From an uncultured Rubripirellula sp. (GTDB lineage Bacteria > Planctomycetota > Planctomycetia > Pirellulales > Pirellulaceae): a stretch of DNA of 64,000 nt. Where the stretch lies: contig CALJHC010000030.1 in the NCBI GenBank assembly GCA_938075415.1, positions 160,406 through 224,405 of the forward strand. The letters run 5' to 3'. The translations under genes and the position numbers were made by a program. The notes under the pieces are model-generated. The model was not told the origin of the DNA. It did not search any database and saw only the letters and a list, made by a program, of their open reading frames with translations. Shown in pieces: positions 54,615 to 63,605 of this stretch. Each line of letters starts with the position of its first letter. Position 1 is the first letter of the stretch.

Positions 54615-55832
54615 ATGAAGTCATTTGCCGTGCTATCGGTCATGAAACTCCGCCATGCCGTGGTGATTATCCTGATCCTCGCTTTCCATACTGCCGATCC
54701 TTTCACGTCCGGTGCGCAAGAAGCTCCCAAGTCCAACGAGCAGTTGTTGAGACTGCTGAAGCAGTTTCCCGATGCCGATAAAAATAATGACGGCAAACTG
54801 ACTTGGAATGAGGCGAGTTGGTATCGCGATAAGATGTTGGCCGGTTTGGCCAGCCAAATGGAGGGCCGGCGTGGCGTGCCCCGAACCTTCAATGTGAATC
54901 CGGGGTGGAAAGAGGATCGTTTTCCTGAGAATGCGGTTTGCTACCTTGCTCCGGACCAAGTCCGCGAGATCTACGAGCAGCGAGGCAAGTCACCAAAGAC
55001 CGTTACCTTCAGCCGACCAACAGACGGTGCCTTGCGCATTGTCGGTGTTGGGCACAGCTTTATGGTGCCGGGTTACAAGACGTTGCCGTGGATCAGTCAA
55101 GCTTCTGGATTCAAACAACCCTTACACACTCACACCGGGGGTGGAATGACGGGCAGCGCCCGTTATAAGTGGGAGCAGGAAAATGGAATTTTTGGCTTTG
55201 ACGGTAAGCCATATCCAAAACTGCTGGCATCGATCGCCAACGGGCAATGGGAGGCGATGGTTTTTGGTCCCTACTTCCAAGATCGACCCGAATATTTTTC
55301 ATGCTGGATCGACTACTGCCTCAAGTACAACCCGGAGATGAAGTTTTATATTTCCGACGCATGGCCTCAACTTGAACAGATCAAAACACCTATCGAGTCT
55401 GAATCAGATTTTACACCCAAATTGTTTGAACAGTTGGGTGCTGAGCGTAACGCCCTGTCCGACACCGTGATTGAACCACTTCGGCAAAAGTATCCCAACA
55501 AAATTTATGTGATACCAACCTCCGACGCGATGGTCCTCGCAGCCAAGGCATTCATGAGTGGTGACCTTCCGGGCGTCGAAGGGATTCACCGCGTGGTCGG
55601 CAAGAAGGAGCGTTCTCTGTGGCGAGACAAACTCGGGCACCTCGGACCGGGGTTTGAGTGGCTAGAGGGTTACGTTTTCTACTCGACGCTTTACCAGCGA
55701 TCAGCTGTTGACTTGAAGACGAGTCCGGCACCTTTGAAAACTCTTTCTTTCCCCGGCGAAAATCTGGACATCAAATTTCGTGAGATCGCATGGGAGGCCG
55801 TTTCCAATCACCCGTACGCCGGCATCCAATAA
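54615..55832 (+). CDS. Exported EF-hand protein with an SGNH-like domain
   Basis: A 405-residue protein. The start ATG at 54615 or, ten codons on, at 54645 (MKLRHAVVIILILA) gives a signal peptide. A canonical EF-hand loop is visible at DADKNNDGKLTWNEA (about 53-67), so it probably binds calcium. The following domain starts TDGALRIVGVGHSFMVPG, where GVGHSF is an SGNH/GDSL-like nucleophile-loop pattern; NPEMKFYISDAWP and KLGHLGPGFEWLEGYVFY may hold the later residues. I do not recognise an exact family; many planctomycete proteins combine EF-hand with a hydrolase. The substrate is unknown. It is monocistronic, with the repeat at 55839 just after the stop. Confidence 0.7.
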   Translation: MKSFAVLSVMKLRHAVVIILILAFHTADPFTSGAQEAPKSNEQLLRLLKQFPDADKNNDGKLTWNEASWYRDKMLAGLASQMEGRRGVPRTFNVNPGWKEDRFPENAVCYLAPDQVREIYEQRGKSPKTVTFSRPTDGALRIVGVGHSFMVPGYKTLPWISQASGFKQPLHTHTGGGMTGSARYKWEQENGIFGFDGKPYPKLLASIANGQWEAMVFGPYFQDRPEYFSCWIDYCLKYNPEMKFYISDAWPQLEQIKTPIESESDFTPKLFEQLGAERNALSDTVIEPLRQKYPNKIYVIPTSDAMVLAAKAFMSGDLPGVEGIHRVVGKKERSLWRDKLGHLGPGFEWLEGYVFYSTLYQRSAVDLKTSPAPLKTLSFPGENLDIKFREIAWEAVSNHPYAGIQ

Positions 55833-55838
55833 GCTGTC

Positions 55839-55895
55839 CCTGACGGCAAGCGCCAACGTTTCTTGCCTGACGGTAAGCGTCAATGATCCCTGCCT
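55839..55895. repeat. 27-bp imperfect tandem repeat with hairpin potential
   Basis: Units CCTGACGGCAAGCGCCAACG (55839 on) and CCTGACGGTAAGCGTCAATG (55866 on) are 27 bp apart and a third begins at 55893. The second includes TGACGGTAAGCGTCA, which can fold on itself. It lies 7 bp beyond the stop of the EF-hand gene and might act in 3' end formation. Confidence 0.85.
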
Positions 55896-55972
55896 AAGGA
55901 GATTTGGCTGTTAGCGTTGTGCTGGTTAGTGTCAACGCAAGGGAGGTGGTACGACTAGGCGACACCACATGG

Positions 55973-56254
55973 TCAGCCCCTTTGCCATTTGGCTCTGAAA
56001 CGTCTTGTGACGGTCGCCCCCATCGCTTTAGAGAAGCGGCCCTCATGCTTGGTTGATCGTCCCTGAGTGCGTCGACGCCAAAGGCGAAACGAGTTGGGTT
56101 TCATCTCCTGTCGCATCAACTTGATCACCTCGCCTGGTGTCAGGCCGAACTGCTGCTCGATTGCGTCGAAGCTTGTGCGATCTTCCCAAGCCATCATGAC
56201 AACGCGATCAATCTCAGCCTGTGACAGGGATGACCATGGTGTTTGCTTTGGCAT
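55973..56254 (-). CDS. DUF2805/TIGR03643 family small protein
   Basis: A 93-residue protein starting at ATG 56254. It has the family phrases EIDRVVMMAWEDRTSFDAIE, FGLTPGEVIKLMRQEMKPN and FRLWRRRTQGRSTKHE, near the whole length of the DUF2805 (TIGR03643) family. The middle (FDAIEQQFGLTPGEVIKLM) is a helix-turn-helix-like element, and the C-terminus is strongly basic, so a nucleic-acid-binding role is plausible; the true function is not known. The C-terminal extension after TKHE (GRFSKAMGATVTRRFRAKWQRG) is longer than in many homologues. It stands alone. Confidence 0.85.
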   Translation of the reverse strand: MPKQTPWSSLSQAEIDRVVMMAWEDRTSFDAIEQQFGLTPGEVIKLMRQEMKPNSFRLWRRRTQGRSTKHEGRFSKAMGATVTRRFRAKWQRG

Positions 56255-57463
56255 GATTGGATCGGTGTAATCAGGCAGGTTTTCAAGATGAATCTGGTCG
56301 GCGGTTTACTCAATTACCGATCAATGTGCGCTCTATGAAAAGATAGGGAGTGACCGATTTTCGATCTCTTGACCACTGGGGCGAGTCGCAGGATCTTGGC
56401 TGAACAGTTAGTTCGTGACCTCGACTCTGAAAACCTTTGCACGGGGTGGTCACTGGATCACGATTGAATCCTGTCAACCCTCCGGTTCTGGGGACGCTGT
56501 TATCGGATGGCATTTTGAAATCTTGATACCGCTACCGATGGAGGCGATCAGGCAACCAGCTCATTAACGGATCTCCTTGGTTCCCTTTGGATGCCCGCTC
56601 AAAAGAGCTGGTGCCAGCCTGCGAAAGATACAACGATCAAAATAAGTTGGCCTCCACCGCGCGTCCGTCAGTGATGCTTGCAGCTGCTTTGGGGGCTCTG
56701 CAACCTGGGATGATTCCGATGTTGTCGAGACTGCTGGATAGCTTGGTGCGTCGATAGTGCCACGCGAGTGGCCGTCGGGGACGTTCCAACTAAAAACCAA
56801 ACTGACGGCCTCGGCAAGAACAGTGGAGACGCCGCCCATGCAGTGGAGGCGTCTCCTTAGGATCAGCAAATCTCGACATGGTCTTCTTCATGATCAAAAA
56901 TGAGCAAAAAATAAAAATGCATTCATTTTTCCGGAGTGAGGAAAGACGCTATCTCGGCAGCAAGGTGTCCTTATCACGTGATGTTGCTACGAACGCAAAA
57001 AATTATCGACGTGTCCTTTTGTTTGTCTCTTCGAACGATTTTAGAATCCAACACGCAAAAATTGAGTCCGGACCGGTATCAGACTCACCGAGGTGGTGGA
57101 AATTTGTCGGCAGCGATTTGGGAATGGCCGAGATGCCATGAACTTACCGTGGTAAAGTTGCCGGCATCGAAGCGGTGGTTCAGTCCGTTTGAATCGCAGT
57201 GGGGATGTAAGCAGCGTGGTGGTGGATGCTGCTTTTGCAAGGGCAGACGCATTTCAGGCTCGTTCCGTGGGTATCGATGTTTCTGTTCAGAAGACATTGA
57301 TCACCTGAAGTGTTCAGGTTTTCGCAACTCAGCGATCGCTGGGATCGCTATGATGAAGGTCCCGCGATTCCGTTGAGCGATCTGGGATGCCCCCAAAAGA
57401 TTGAGCGGGCATTTTTCTTCGCGTCGAACGCGATGTCCGCCCCACAGCATCCAGGAGCCAGGC
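56255..57463. other. 1.2-kb stretch without a convincing gene
   Basis: Only short frames on both strands occur. One plus-strand frame (to about 57303) has some protein-like bases (SVRLNRSGDVSSVVVD) but no start. A 9-bp inverted repeat GGAGACGCC (56825-56833) and GGCGTCTCC (56848-56856) forms a hairpin. A ribosome-binding site for the next gene is at 57452-57456. Confidence 0.45.
56825..56856. repeat. Perfect 9-bp inverted repeat
   Basis: GGAGACGCC and GGCGTCTCC flank a 14-base loop; no T-run follows, so this is a hairpin of unknown role. Confidence 0.6.
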
Positions 57464-58420
57464 ATGCGATTCTTTTTCGCCCTGCTGATTGCCTTCATTG
57501 TTCAAATTCACCACCGAGCCAACGCAGAGGAGGGCCGATATGAACAAGCGATCCGGCGGGGGTTAGCCTATCAGGCCAAGGCCGGGGAGGATTGGAAATC
57601 CAAGCGTGGCTGTGTCTCTTGTCATCAGATTCCACCCATGCTCTGGTCATTTCGTCTTGGAGAAGAGCGTGGATTTCTGGGCCACGAGACGGACCTGCAG
57701 CAGTGGAGTGATTGGTCGACCAACGTGGTCAATTTTGTGAAGCCGGAGCAGAAAGCTGATTGCGATCAACAGAAGACAATGAGCGGAAACATCGACACGC
57801 TGGCTGGTCTGTTGCTGGCCTTGCCAAACCCTCAGGATTCTTCTTGGAGGAATCGGTTTGCCAATAAATTGGCGACCGAGCAATCACCCGACGGCAGTTG
57901 GAAACCGTGTGGCCAGTTGCCCGCCCAAAATCGCGATCCAAGGGAAACCCGTTTGGCGACAACGCTGTGGGTTACTTTGGCACTGATTCAAAACGCTGAA
58001 TCGTTCGATGAGGATGCCGTGCTGGAATACATCAGCGTACCTTCGGTGACAGAAACCATTGAAATACCCTCTCTGCAGCTATTGCTGTCTGATCACTTTT
58101 CAACGTTCGAAAAGAAAGAAATCCTAAAACGACTGGAAGACGAACAAAACGAGGATGGTGGTTGGGGATGGCGGCGTGACGCTGCTAGCGATGCGTTGGG
58201 AACGGGGCTGGTTCTTTACGCGTTGTCAGCCAAAGATCCAGGGAATTCAATGACAAAACGGGCGGGGGAATTTTTAATTTCAACACAAGAGGAAAGTGGG
58301 CGATGGCCCGTCCCGGGTACAAAACGAACAGCAAAGGGGAAAGTCACCAACACGGCGTCGGATTGGGGATCAGCATGGGGTTTAATTGGCCTGCTCTCTT
58401 GGACCGGCTATCCGGGCTGA
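57464..58420 (+). CDS. Exported squalene/terpenoid-cyclase-like toroid protein with a CxxCH motif
   Basis: A 318-residue protein; ATG 57464 lies 8 bases after an AGGAG site, and its signal peptide is RFFFALLIAFIVQIHHRANA. The haem-type motif CVSCH is at residues 50-54. Helical repeats of the alpha-alpha toroid follow (TLAGLLLALPNPQDSSW, LATEQSPDGSWKP, TRLATTLWVTLALIQ, DEQNEDGGWGWRRDAASDALGTGLVLYAL, LISTQEESGRWPV). The QxxDGSW/QNEDGGWGW phrases are the QW motifs of prenyltransferase/squalene-cyclase repeats. The DxDD catalytic motif of true cyclases is absent. Such CxxCH toroid proteins are known from planctomycetes; binding a lipid or acting in redox chemistry are both inferred. It is monocistronic. 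Confidence 0.85.
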   Translation: MRFFFALLIAFIVQIHHRANAEEGRYEQAIRRGLAYQAKAGEDWKSKRGCVSCHQIPPMLWSFRLGEERGFLGHETDLQQWSDWSTNVVNFVKPEQKADCDQQKTMSGNIDTLAGLLLALPNPQDSSWRNRFANKLATEQSPDGSWKPCGQLPAQNRDPRETRLATTLWVTLALIQNAESFDEDAVLEYISVPSVTETIEIPSLQLLLSDHFSTFEKKEILKRLEDEQNEDGGWGWRRDAASDALGTGLVLYALSAKDPGNSMTKRAGEFLISTQEESGRWPVPGTKRTAKGKVTNTASDWGSAWGLIGLLSWTGYPG

Positions 58421-58504
58421 TCCTGTTTCCTGTACCTGACTCTTGTGTCTGTTTCCGGTGTCTGTCTCCCATTTTGACTCCTGTGTCTGACTCCTGTTTG
58501 TGAC
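58421..58504. repeat. Degenerate CCTGT/TGTCTGACTCC repeat stretch after a gene
   Basis: Directly after the stop codon at 58420 the sequence repeats variants of TCCTGTTTC, CCTGACTC, TGTGTCTG and TGTCTGACTCC about nine times in 84 bp. The block is GC-neutral and not coding. It may be the 3' end of a dispersed repeat. Confidence 0.7.
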
Positions 58505-59427
58505 GGACTTTGGACGTGTGTTGCGATCATCAGCCGTTCACTGTTTGATTGCTTTTTCTTGCAAGGCTGTTGTCGAGCCTGCGGAACGCATGCAGCGAGT
58601 TACCAAGATGTTTTCATTGAACCGAGTTTGCCTTCGGGCCAAGGCAGTCGCAATGATCGATTCTGGTCACCGCTGACGTCTTCCGTTGAGCGGCAATAAA
58701 AGCCGTGATGGCGGTGGAGGGTTGGAAATCCAATGGGCGTCGCGTCGGGGACGCAGTGGAATAGAAAGGTTCTTGATCGTCTGATTCTGCATTGCTGGGC
58801 GAGTGAGTTGACGCTTGGGCTAATGGGGCGGCGGCACCGTGCTTGAAGGCCAACAATCGCCTCCGGCGTGAATCTCGACCTGTTCTGAAAATGTTCACCA
58901 ATCGGTAACATCCCACACGGTCAACAAGCATTTCGAACCAAATCCAAAGTGGGTCTAGCCAATTTGGGGTCGATCGCGTAGACTTTTTCAGGTCGAGACT
59001 GCTCAGGGTGACTCGGCATGATTCCAAGCGAAAACAAGACATCCCCGAGAGATGTCGCCGGATTAAGCGTACTCGCTTCAAGATTCTGATGAATCAGCGG
59101 TCCGCTCGTTAACTCCTGAGAGGCGATCTTGCCTTTGCCGCTGCTACATGACGGTCTCGTTGGCCGCTTTTTGATGCCGCATGAATGACGCCGTTACGAC
59201 GCCGTTACCCGATGAATTCTGCGGTTTCTTGTTTGGTCCAGGGTTCTTTTGCAACGTTTATCGCAATCCCGCGAACCCGGTCGCACCTGCCACGAAATAC
59301 CCTTCAGAACGATGGGTTGTGAATGAGTGCGACCGAAATTTGACCACTGCCAGCTCTACTGACCGTCCGAAGAGATCATCTTCACGGACGCATTGGGAAA
59401 AGCGGCGATCGAACCATCGAGACTACC
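58505..59427. other. Stretch upstream of the helicase gene without a convincing gene
   Basis: A minus-strand frame (58614-59081) and a plus-strand frame (59181-59441) lack recognised features. An 11-bp tandem duplication GACGCCGTTAC lies at 59187-59208. The last 200 bases are presumably the helicase leader. Confidence 0.45.
59187..59208. repeat. 11-bp tandem duplication
   Basis: GACGCCGTTAC occurs at 59187-59197 and again at 59198-59208. Confidence 0.85.
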
Positions 59428-61248
59428 TTGGAATCATTTGAAGAAATTGAGCTAATTCCGGCACTGCAACGAGCATTGGCGGCGGCGAATTATGAGCGTC
59501 CGACCGAAATTCAGGCAAAGTCCATTCCCCACGCTTTGGCCGGACGCGACGTTCTTGGTTGTGCTCAAACGGGCACTGGAAAGACAGCGGCATTTGTCCT
59601 TCCGATCCTCAATCAACTCGGACAGTCCAAACGACGAGCGGCTCCCGGGCGCCCGCTCGCTCTGATTTTGTCACCGACAAGAGAGCTGGCTGTCCAGATC
59701 GGCGAAAACATTTCGACCTACGGACGTTATCTGAAAATCCGCGCGACGTTGGTTTACGGCGGAGTGAGCCAAGTCCAACAGGTGAGAAACCTTCGTCGTG
59801 GCACGCGGGTCTTGGTTGCAACACCGGGTCGATTGTTGGACCTGATGGAGCAAGGTCACATCAAGCTGGATCAATTGGAACATTTTGTTCTGGATGAAGC
59901 GGACCGCATGTTGGACATGGGGTTCCTTCCCGACCTGAAAAAGATCATCGCTGACCTTCCGATCCAACGGCAATCTTTATTTTTCTCAGCAACGATCGAG
60001 CCGAATATTTCTGATTTGGCGACCGGTTTGCTTCAAGATCCTGTCGCCGTGAATGTGACGCCCAAGAAACGATCGTTGGACAACATCGATCAAGAACTTC
60101 GGCTAGTGAAAACGTCAGAGAAAATTTCACAGCTCATCAAGCTTCTGTCTTCCGACTCAGTTACGCGCGCCATCGTTTTCATGCGTACCAAACGCTCGTG
60201 CAGTAAGGTTGAGAAAAAGTTGTGCGACATGGGCCTTAATGCGGGCTCGATTCACGGAGATAAATCTCAGAATGCCCGTCAAAGGACGCTAACTGCATTT
60301 CGCCGAGGCAAAGTGAATGTCTTGGTAGCGACGGATGTCGCTGCTCGCGGAATTGATGTTGATGACGTGTCTCATGTGATCAATTTTGACATGCCGATGG
60401 ATGCAGAGACCTACGTCCACCGAATTGGTCGAACAGGGCGAGCGGGGGCCAGAGGCGTTGCGGTGACGTTTTACACCGATGGTCAAAGGCGAGATGTCTC
60501 TGATATCGAGCGATACTTGGGTAACGGTAAAGATCGTCCGGCGTCCAGAGATGGTCGTTCAGGCAAGGAGCGAGGTGGTTCAAAAGGGCCCCGCGGTCGA
60601 TCGCAAAGCCGTCGTGGAAAATCACAAGGCTCACGAGGACGGTTCCAGGATTCAAGAGGACGTTCGCAGGGTTCCCGATCCCGGTCTCAGGATTCACGGT
60701 CTCAGGATTCTGGATCTCGGTCTAAGGATTCTCGGTCTCAGGATTCACGACCAACGGCATCAGATTCCCGACATGAGTCTCAGCATTCAGGATCGCGAAA
60801 CGGGGAATCGAAAGAAATTTCGCATGATTCGAGGAAAAAGCGGAAGGATCGTGGGACCAAAAAACCCGGTAGGCCCGGCCGTCGTGAACGACTTGCTGGC
60901 AAGATAGGGAAACAGGGTGGTTCGGGCGATTCACGTCCGGCCCGAGTAAAAAATAATTTTGAGTCGAAGGATTCAGGTGATTCAGACAAGCGCCGGGACA
61001 AACCGGCGCCAGCAGGGCGTGGAGCCGACAAACTGACCACGGCCGGTGGCGAGAGTTCGAACGTCGGCAAAGAATCGGCGAGGAAGAAGGCACCTGGCAA
61101 GAAGAAAGACCCAAAACTCAAAGGTAAGGGCAAGCGAGGGAAAGCCAAGCCTTCCTACAGTTTCAGCGAAGAATTCCAAAAACAACAGAAAAAGAAGCGT
61201 CCTAAGCGACGAAAAGGTGAATCAGCTCCTCGGAAACCGTCGAACTGA
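59428..61248 (+). CDS. rhlE: RhlE-type DEAD-box RNA helicase with SR-rich tail
   Basis: A 606-residue protein. It opens with TTG at 59428. DEAD-box motifs in order: Q motif RPTEIQAKSIP (24-34), motif I AQTGTGKTAAF (46-56), Ia PTRELAVQ, Ib TPGRLLD, II DEAD (156-159), III SAT (about 190), IV IVFMRTKR, V TDVAARGIDV and VI HRIGRTGRAG. Roughly residues 370-606 are a disordered tail packed with Ser, Arg, Asp, Gln and Gly, later Lys (RSQDSRSQDSGSRSKDSRS, GRGKRGKAKPSYSF). RhlE helicases unwind short RNA duplexes in ribosome assembly and mRNA decay. A tail of this type is longer than in E. coli RhlE and could drive RNA binding or phase separation; inference. The cold-shock gene follows by 298 bp, a typical partner. 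Confidence 0.93.
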   Translation: MESFEEIELIPALQRALAAANYERPTEIQAKSIPHALAGRDVLGCAQTGTGKTAAFVLPILNQLGQSKRRAAPGRPLALILSPTRELAVQIGENISTYGRYLKIRATLVYGGVSQVQQVRNLRRGTRVLVATPGRLLDLMEQGHIKLDQLEHFVLDEADRMLDMGFLPDLKKIIADLPIQRQSLFFSATIEPNISDLATGLLQDPVAVNVTPKKRSLDNIDQELRLVKTSEKISQLIKLLSSDSVTRAIVFMRTKRSCSKVEKKLCDMGLNAGSIHGDKSQNARQRTLTAFRRGKVNVLVATDVAARGIDVDDVSHVINFDMPMDAETYVHRIGRTGRAGARGVAVTFYTDGQRRDVSDIERYLGNGKDRPASRDGRSGKERGGSKGPRGRSQSRRGKSQGSRGRFQDSRGRSQGSRSRSQDSRSQDSGSRSKDSRSQDSRPTASDSRHESQHSGSRNGESKEISHDSRKKRKDRGTKKPGRPGRRERLAGKIGKQGGSGDSRPARVKNNFESKDSGDSDKRRDKPAPAGRGADKLTTAGGESSNVGKESARKKAPGKKKDPKLKGKGKRGKAKPSYSFSEEFQKQQKKKRPKRRKGESAPRKPSN

Positions 61249-61546
61249 CTTCCCTAATCGGTCCATCCACCCATCTATCGAATACCTCTATCAAGCGGTT
61301 CGATAAATGATCACAGAACACTACTTGAAAAACCAAAGGATACTGGAGAGATTGTTAAGGTCACGATGATTCGTGATCACCATTGGCTAGAAGAATTTGT
61401 CGACTGGCATCAATGGTAAACCCGTTGCCGAAACGCTATATTCTGCGTCGGTGACAAACAGAGCGCACCAAAGTTACTTGCGGAATCCACTGGCCAAGCG
61501 TTTTGTCCCGGGAGGAAGCGAAACAGCCCACCAATGGAGCAATTTA
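61249..61546. promoter_or_regulatory. Cold-shock gene leader region
   Basis: Bases between the helicase stop and the cold-shock ATG. A GGAG ribosome-binding site is at 61536-61539, seven bases before the ATG at 61547. A cspA-type long leader could regulate it, but I did not find the conserved cold-box sequence. The 61397 ATG continues in frame into the CSD gene but encodes a poor N-terminus, so I do not use it. Confidence 0.5.
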
Positions 61547-61747
61547 ATGGAAGGCACAATCAAGCGACTTACTGACAAGGGTTTTGGCTTCATCAGCGAT
61601 GGAAGCGATAAAGACCTCTTTTTTCACAGCTCAGCCATGCAAGGCGGACGTTTTGATGATCTACGAGAGGGTCAACGCGTTGAGTTCACTGTAGGCCAAG
61701 GTCCTAAGGGACCACGTGCTGAAAACGTGAACGTCATCGAAGACTGA
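61547..61747 (+). CDS. Cold-shock domain protein (Csp family)
   Basis: A 66-residue protein: MEGTIKRLTDKGFGFISDGS, then DKDLFFHSSAMQGGRFDDL and REGQRVEFTVGQGPKGPRAENV. RNP-1 is GFGFIS and RNP-2 is DLFFHSS, so it is a nucleic-acid-binding OB-fold protein of standard Csp length. It probably acts as an RNA chaperone. The start at ATG 61547 follows a GGAG site; the frame is open 50 codons upstream but that part is not protein-like. It is downstream of a DEAD-box helicase, a common functional pairing for cold adaptation. A terminator follows at 61948. Confidence 0.94.
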   Translation: MEGTIKRLTDKGFGFISDGSDKDLFFHSSAMQGGRFDDLREGQRVEFTVGQGPKGPRAENVNVIED

Positions 61748-62216
61748 TTTGCATGTTGAGAGGTGCCGACTGGTTCGGTTCTCTCTACAGATGTGTGATT
61801 TGAGTTCTAGTAACCCAAGGCAGGTGGTTCGAGAAAGTTTTGATTGAGCGGCATCCGCAAATTCAAATCGATCTGAAACTCCTGAGATACCACCTCTGAT
61901 TGAGGTGGTAAGCACAGAGACTGCTAACAGCATTACCAAATTGACAGCCTGCGCTTCCGAATCGAGGATCGCAGGTTTTTTTTTGTTTTGTCGTAACAGT
62001 ACGGTTTGATCGTCACCGCCCAAACGCATCACTGATCCTGCAGAGAATCAGTGAGAACCCTGTCAGAGCTGCGACGGTGAAAAGATCGGAAAGACAAAGG
62101 ATCGTCAAGGCATTGATCTTGCTCGCTGAGTGACATGATAAACTACTATCCGGTGCGGCAGGATTATTGACGTAGTCTCCGCAGCGTTCACGACACAGTA
62201 CCGCTAACGCAACAGC
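61748..62216. other. Intergenic region with terminator structures
   Basis: It contains an 8-bp hairpin ACCACCTC/GAGGTGGT (61889-61909) and the terminator listed next. No gene was found between the cold-shock gene and the last sulfatase. Confidence 0.6.
61948..61984 (+). terminator. Rho-independent terminator of the cold-shock gene
   Basis: CCTGCG (61948-61953) and CGCAGG (61970-61975) form a stem, followed directly by nine T residues (61976-61984). It is about 200 bases after the csp stop codon. Confidence 0.75.
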
Positions 62217-63605
62217 ATGTTCACCATGAGTCGACAGATTATTTGCTTTCTCGGCACCCTTTTGTTCTTCGTAATTCAACTTACCGCTGCGGAGAACACC
62301 AAGCCAAATATCATTTACCTGCTGCTTGATGACGCAGGATACGGCGATCTATCGTGTTACGGACAGTCAAAGTTTGAAACACCCAACATTGATCGGGTTG
62401 CTTCTGAGGGCATGCGGTTCACTCAGCATTATGCTGGCTCGACCGTCTGTGCACCGACCAGATGTTGCCTGATGACCGGAATGCACACCGGGCATGCATT
62501 CGTGCGAGGTAACCGCGAGGTAAAGCCCGAGGGCCAGGCACCGATGCCCGCAGATATCGTGACCTTACCTCGACTGCTTAAGGTGGCTGGGTACAAGACC
62601 GGTGCTTTCGGAAAGTGGGGCCTTGGTGCTCCCGGTTCGACCAGTGATCCCGCGGATCATTTCGATACGTTCTATGGTTACAACTGCCAGCGAGAGGCTC
62701 ATTCGTACTATCCAAAGCACCTGTGGCATAATCGTGAGAAAATAGGCTTGGACGGTCAAACGCACACTGCAGACATGATCATGGCAGAAGCGTTGTCATT
62801 CATACGCAAAAGCAAGCAGAAGCCTTTCTTTCTGTTCCTTCCAGTAACAATTCCCCACGCGGCGATGCACGCCACGTCCGAATACCGGCAGCCATTTGAG
62901 GAGAAGTTTCCTCAGTTTGCGGAGAAAGTGGGCCGTTACGCGAATACCGAAACTAAAAATCCGATTGCTGCTTTTGCCGGTATGATGACTCAGGTTGATG
63001 CTCATGTTGGTCAGATGATGAACCTGTTGAAGGAGCTGAAATTAGATAAAAACACGGTCGTGATGATCAGCAGTGACAATGGTCCCCACCGTGAAGGCGG
63101 TCATGATCCGATTTTTTTCGACAGCAATGGGCCGCTCAAGGGGCACAAGCGTGATCTCTACGAGGGCGGTATTCGTGCTCCATTGATTGCTCGTTGGCCT
63201 GGTAAAATACAAGCTGGTTCAACCAGCGAGCTGATCTCGGCGCATTGGGATATCCTGCCCACTTTCTGCGAGATTGCAGAAGTGAGTTCGGTTCCTTCGG
63301 TTGATGGTATCTCGATGCTGCCGGAACTTTTGGGCGACCATGGGAACCAGAAGCAGCACGACTACCTTTATTGGGAGTTTTATGAGCAGGGCGGGAAGCG
63401 GGCTGCAAGATTTAATCAATGGAAAGCGGTTCAGCGCAATCTCAATAAGGAAAAAAATCCACCCATTGAAATCTATAATCTTGCAGATGACGTTGGCGAG
63501 GAGAAGGATGTTGCGAGGCAGCATCCAGACCAAGTTGAACAGGCTTTACGCATCTTTGATGATGCCTACACACCCAGCCAGTTCTGGGCATTTGGCAAGC
63601 GTTGA
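62217..63605 (+). CDS. Secreted type-I sulfatase
   Basis: A 462-residue protein from ATG 62217 (a second ATG at 62226 is possible). Signal peptide at about 5-26 (RQIICFLGTLLFFVIQ). PNIIYLLLDDAGYGDLSCYG precedes the formylglycine motif VCAPTRCCLMTGMHTGH, with the modifiable cysteine at residue 78; the motif is C-A-P-T-R rather than C-x-P-S-R, a tolerated variant. GKWGLGAPGSTSDPADHF, SSDNGPHREGGHDP and IYNLADDVGEEKDV are present. The combination NREVKPEGQAPMPADIVTLPRLL is typical of the arylsulfatase subfamily S1_16/S1_8 style enzymes, but I would not fix a subfamily. Substrate unknown. It has its own promoter region. Confidence 0.93.
   Translation: MFTMSRQIICFLGTLLFFVIQLTAAENTKPNIIYLLLDDAGYGDLSCYGQSKFETPNIDRVASEGMRFTQHYAGSTVCAPTRCCLMTGMHTGHAFVRGNREVKPEGQAPMPADIVTLPRLLKVAGYKTGAFGKWGLGAPGSTSDPADHFDTFYGYNCQREAHSYYPKHLWHNREKIGLDGQTHTADMIMAEALSFIRKSKQKPFFLFLPVTIPHAAMHATSEYRQPFEEKFPQFAEKVGRYANTETKNPIAAFAGMMTQVDAHVGQMMNLLKELKLDKNTVVMISSDNGPHREGGHDPIFFDSNGPLKGHKRDLYEGGIRAPLIARWPGKIQAGSTSELISAHWDILPTFCEIAEVSSVPSVDGISMLPELLGDHGNQKQHDYLYWEFYEQGGKRAARFNQWKAVQRNLNKEKNPPIEIYNLADDVGEEKDVARQHPDQVEQALRIFDDAYTPSQFWAFGKR

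Noticed and set aside
57155..57303. Calx-beta-like wording in a short plus-strand frame
   Set aside because: Only about 48 codons, no start, too short to support a domain call.
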